From DATMXS01 sp050260275 (GTDB taxonomy: Bacteria > Acidobacteriota > Terriglobia > Bryobacterales > Bryobacteraceae), in the NCBI GenBank assembly GCA_050260275.1, contig JBLNBX010000005.1, forward strand, positions 1 to 39,311: a stretch of 39,311 bases of DNA, in the 5' to 3' direction. Shown piece after piece: positions 38,958 through 39,311 of the stretch (its first letter is position 1; every line of letters begins with the position of its first letter). Made by a program: the position numbers and the translations under genes. Under the pieces are notes generated by a model. The model was not told where the DNA came from, ran no database searches, and saw only the letters and a list, made by a program, of their open reading frames with translations.

Positions 38958-39311
38958 TTACCTCGGCGGGTTGAAAAGAAGGTCGATGAGAGTGGTCGTC
39001 TCCGTCGGTTTCCCGTTCAGGGTTGCCGGCGAGTAGACCCACTGGCGTACCGAATCCGTGGCTGCTGACAACAGCAGCGGCGGACCGCTCAGCGCCCGGA
39101 CCGATTTCACTCTGCCGTCCACTCCGATGACTGCCTCGACGCGAACCGTACCGCTAACACGCGCCTGGCGGGCCAGAGGCGGGTAGTTGACCGGCGCGCG
39201 CCTCAGGAGCTGAGCCGGAACCACAACACCGCCCGTGACCGGGCGGTTGCTGGCTGGAGTCTGGGCGGTTGCCTGCTGGGCCGGAGGCGGCGGCGCTGAA
39301 GGCAGCGCTGC
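38958..39311 (-). CDS. TonB-family protein, C-terminal part (5' end outside window)
   Basis: The frame is open to the right edge, so this is the last 117 residues. First comes a Pro/Ala/Gln-rich linker (SPLAA..., APPPPAS-type run), then VVVPAQLLRRAPVNYPPLAR and QARVSGTVRVEAVIGVDGRV, KSVRALSGPPLLLSAATDSV and RQWVYSPATLNGKPTETTT, the standard TonB C-terminal fold that contacts TonB boxes of outer-membrane receptors. The N-terminal membrane anchor lies beyond the window. In Acidobacteriota many proteins carry this domain, so whether it is the energy transducer itself or a domain-bearing relative is open. It converges with addA; 64 bases separate the stops. Confidence 0.87.
   Translation of the reverse strand, partial: AALPSAPPPPAQQATAQTPASNRPVTGGVVVPAQLLRRAPVNYPPLARQARVSGTVRVEAVIGVDGRVKSVRALSGPPLLLSAATDSVRQWVYSPATLNGKPTETTTLIDLLFNPPR

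Overview
The window reads as a piece of a high-GC Gram-negative chromosome. Acidobacteriota of the Solibacter/Bryobacter kind is the best guess. The main reason is two long FtsX/MacB-type permeases with no adjacent ATPase, matching the 'acidobacterial duplicated orphan permease' class. A TonB-type transducer, an outer-membrane efflux protein, a TPR lipoprotein and MenG/UbiE fit this. The taxonomic call is inference; there is no rRNA or tRNA in the window. About 31 genes fill nearly all of it, on both strands. I see no insertion sequence, prophage, CRISPR array or tRNA, and no gene set that looks recently acquired.

Layout. 1-1770 (minus): a cysteine-rich exported protein followed by a CzcC/TolC-type outer-membrane efflux protein that runs off the left edge. 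1903-3614 (minus): two coupled NIF3-like proteins, the first with a Tat-type signal. 3772-6531: an exported esterase and an exported GH39 glycosidase, convergent, with a perfect 10-bp hairpin between the stops. 6581-8209: a YkgJ-type cysteine-cluster protein diverging from an aldo/keto-reductase-like protein that lacks the catalytic tetrad. 8392-10410: an MFS transporter, CutA and an FtsB/DivIC-like protein. 10459-13184 (minus): two coupled, divergent phosphohexomutases. 13265-16887: a very long CorA-like protein, a GT39-type membrane glycosyltransferase and a DUF3467 protein.

16995-20944: an orphan permease, a small exported protein and a soluble histidine kinase without a sensor domain. 20978-24383: menG/ubiE overlapping aroB, diverging from nadB (quinone, chorismate and NAD supply). 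24461-27548: a long TPR lipoprotein and a CAAX-protease-related membrane protein, a pair that recalls exosortase/EPS loci, though no exosortase is present. 27695-29918: galactokinase, a 478-bp gap, and a J-domain protein with a C-terminal helical/winged-helix-like part. 29936-32440: a second orphan permease. 32615-38893: a SHOCT protein, then addB and addA overlapping by four bases (recombinational repair of double-strand breaks). 38958 to the right edge: the C-terminal part of a TonB-family protein.

Most of this is housekeeping and cell-envelope content. I do not see a clear new multi-gene system. The most unusual points are the aldo/keto-reductase fold stripped of its active site, Fe-S-type cysteine sets in both AddA and AddB, the exported/cytosolic NIF3 pair, the oversized CorA-like protein and the cysteine-rich partner of the efflux protein. 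Boundaries and motifs were read directly from the sequence; family names rest on motif recognition without a database search.
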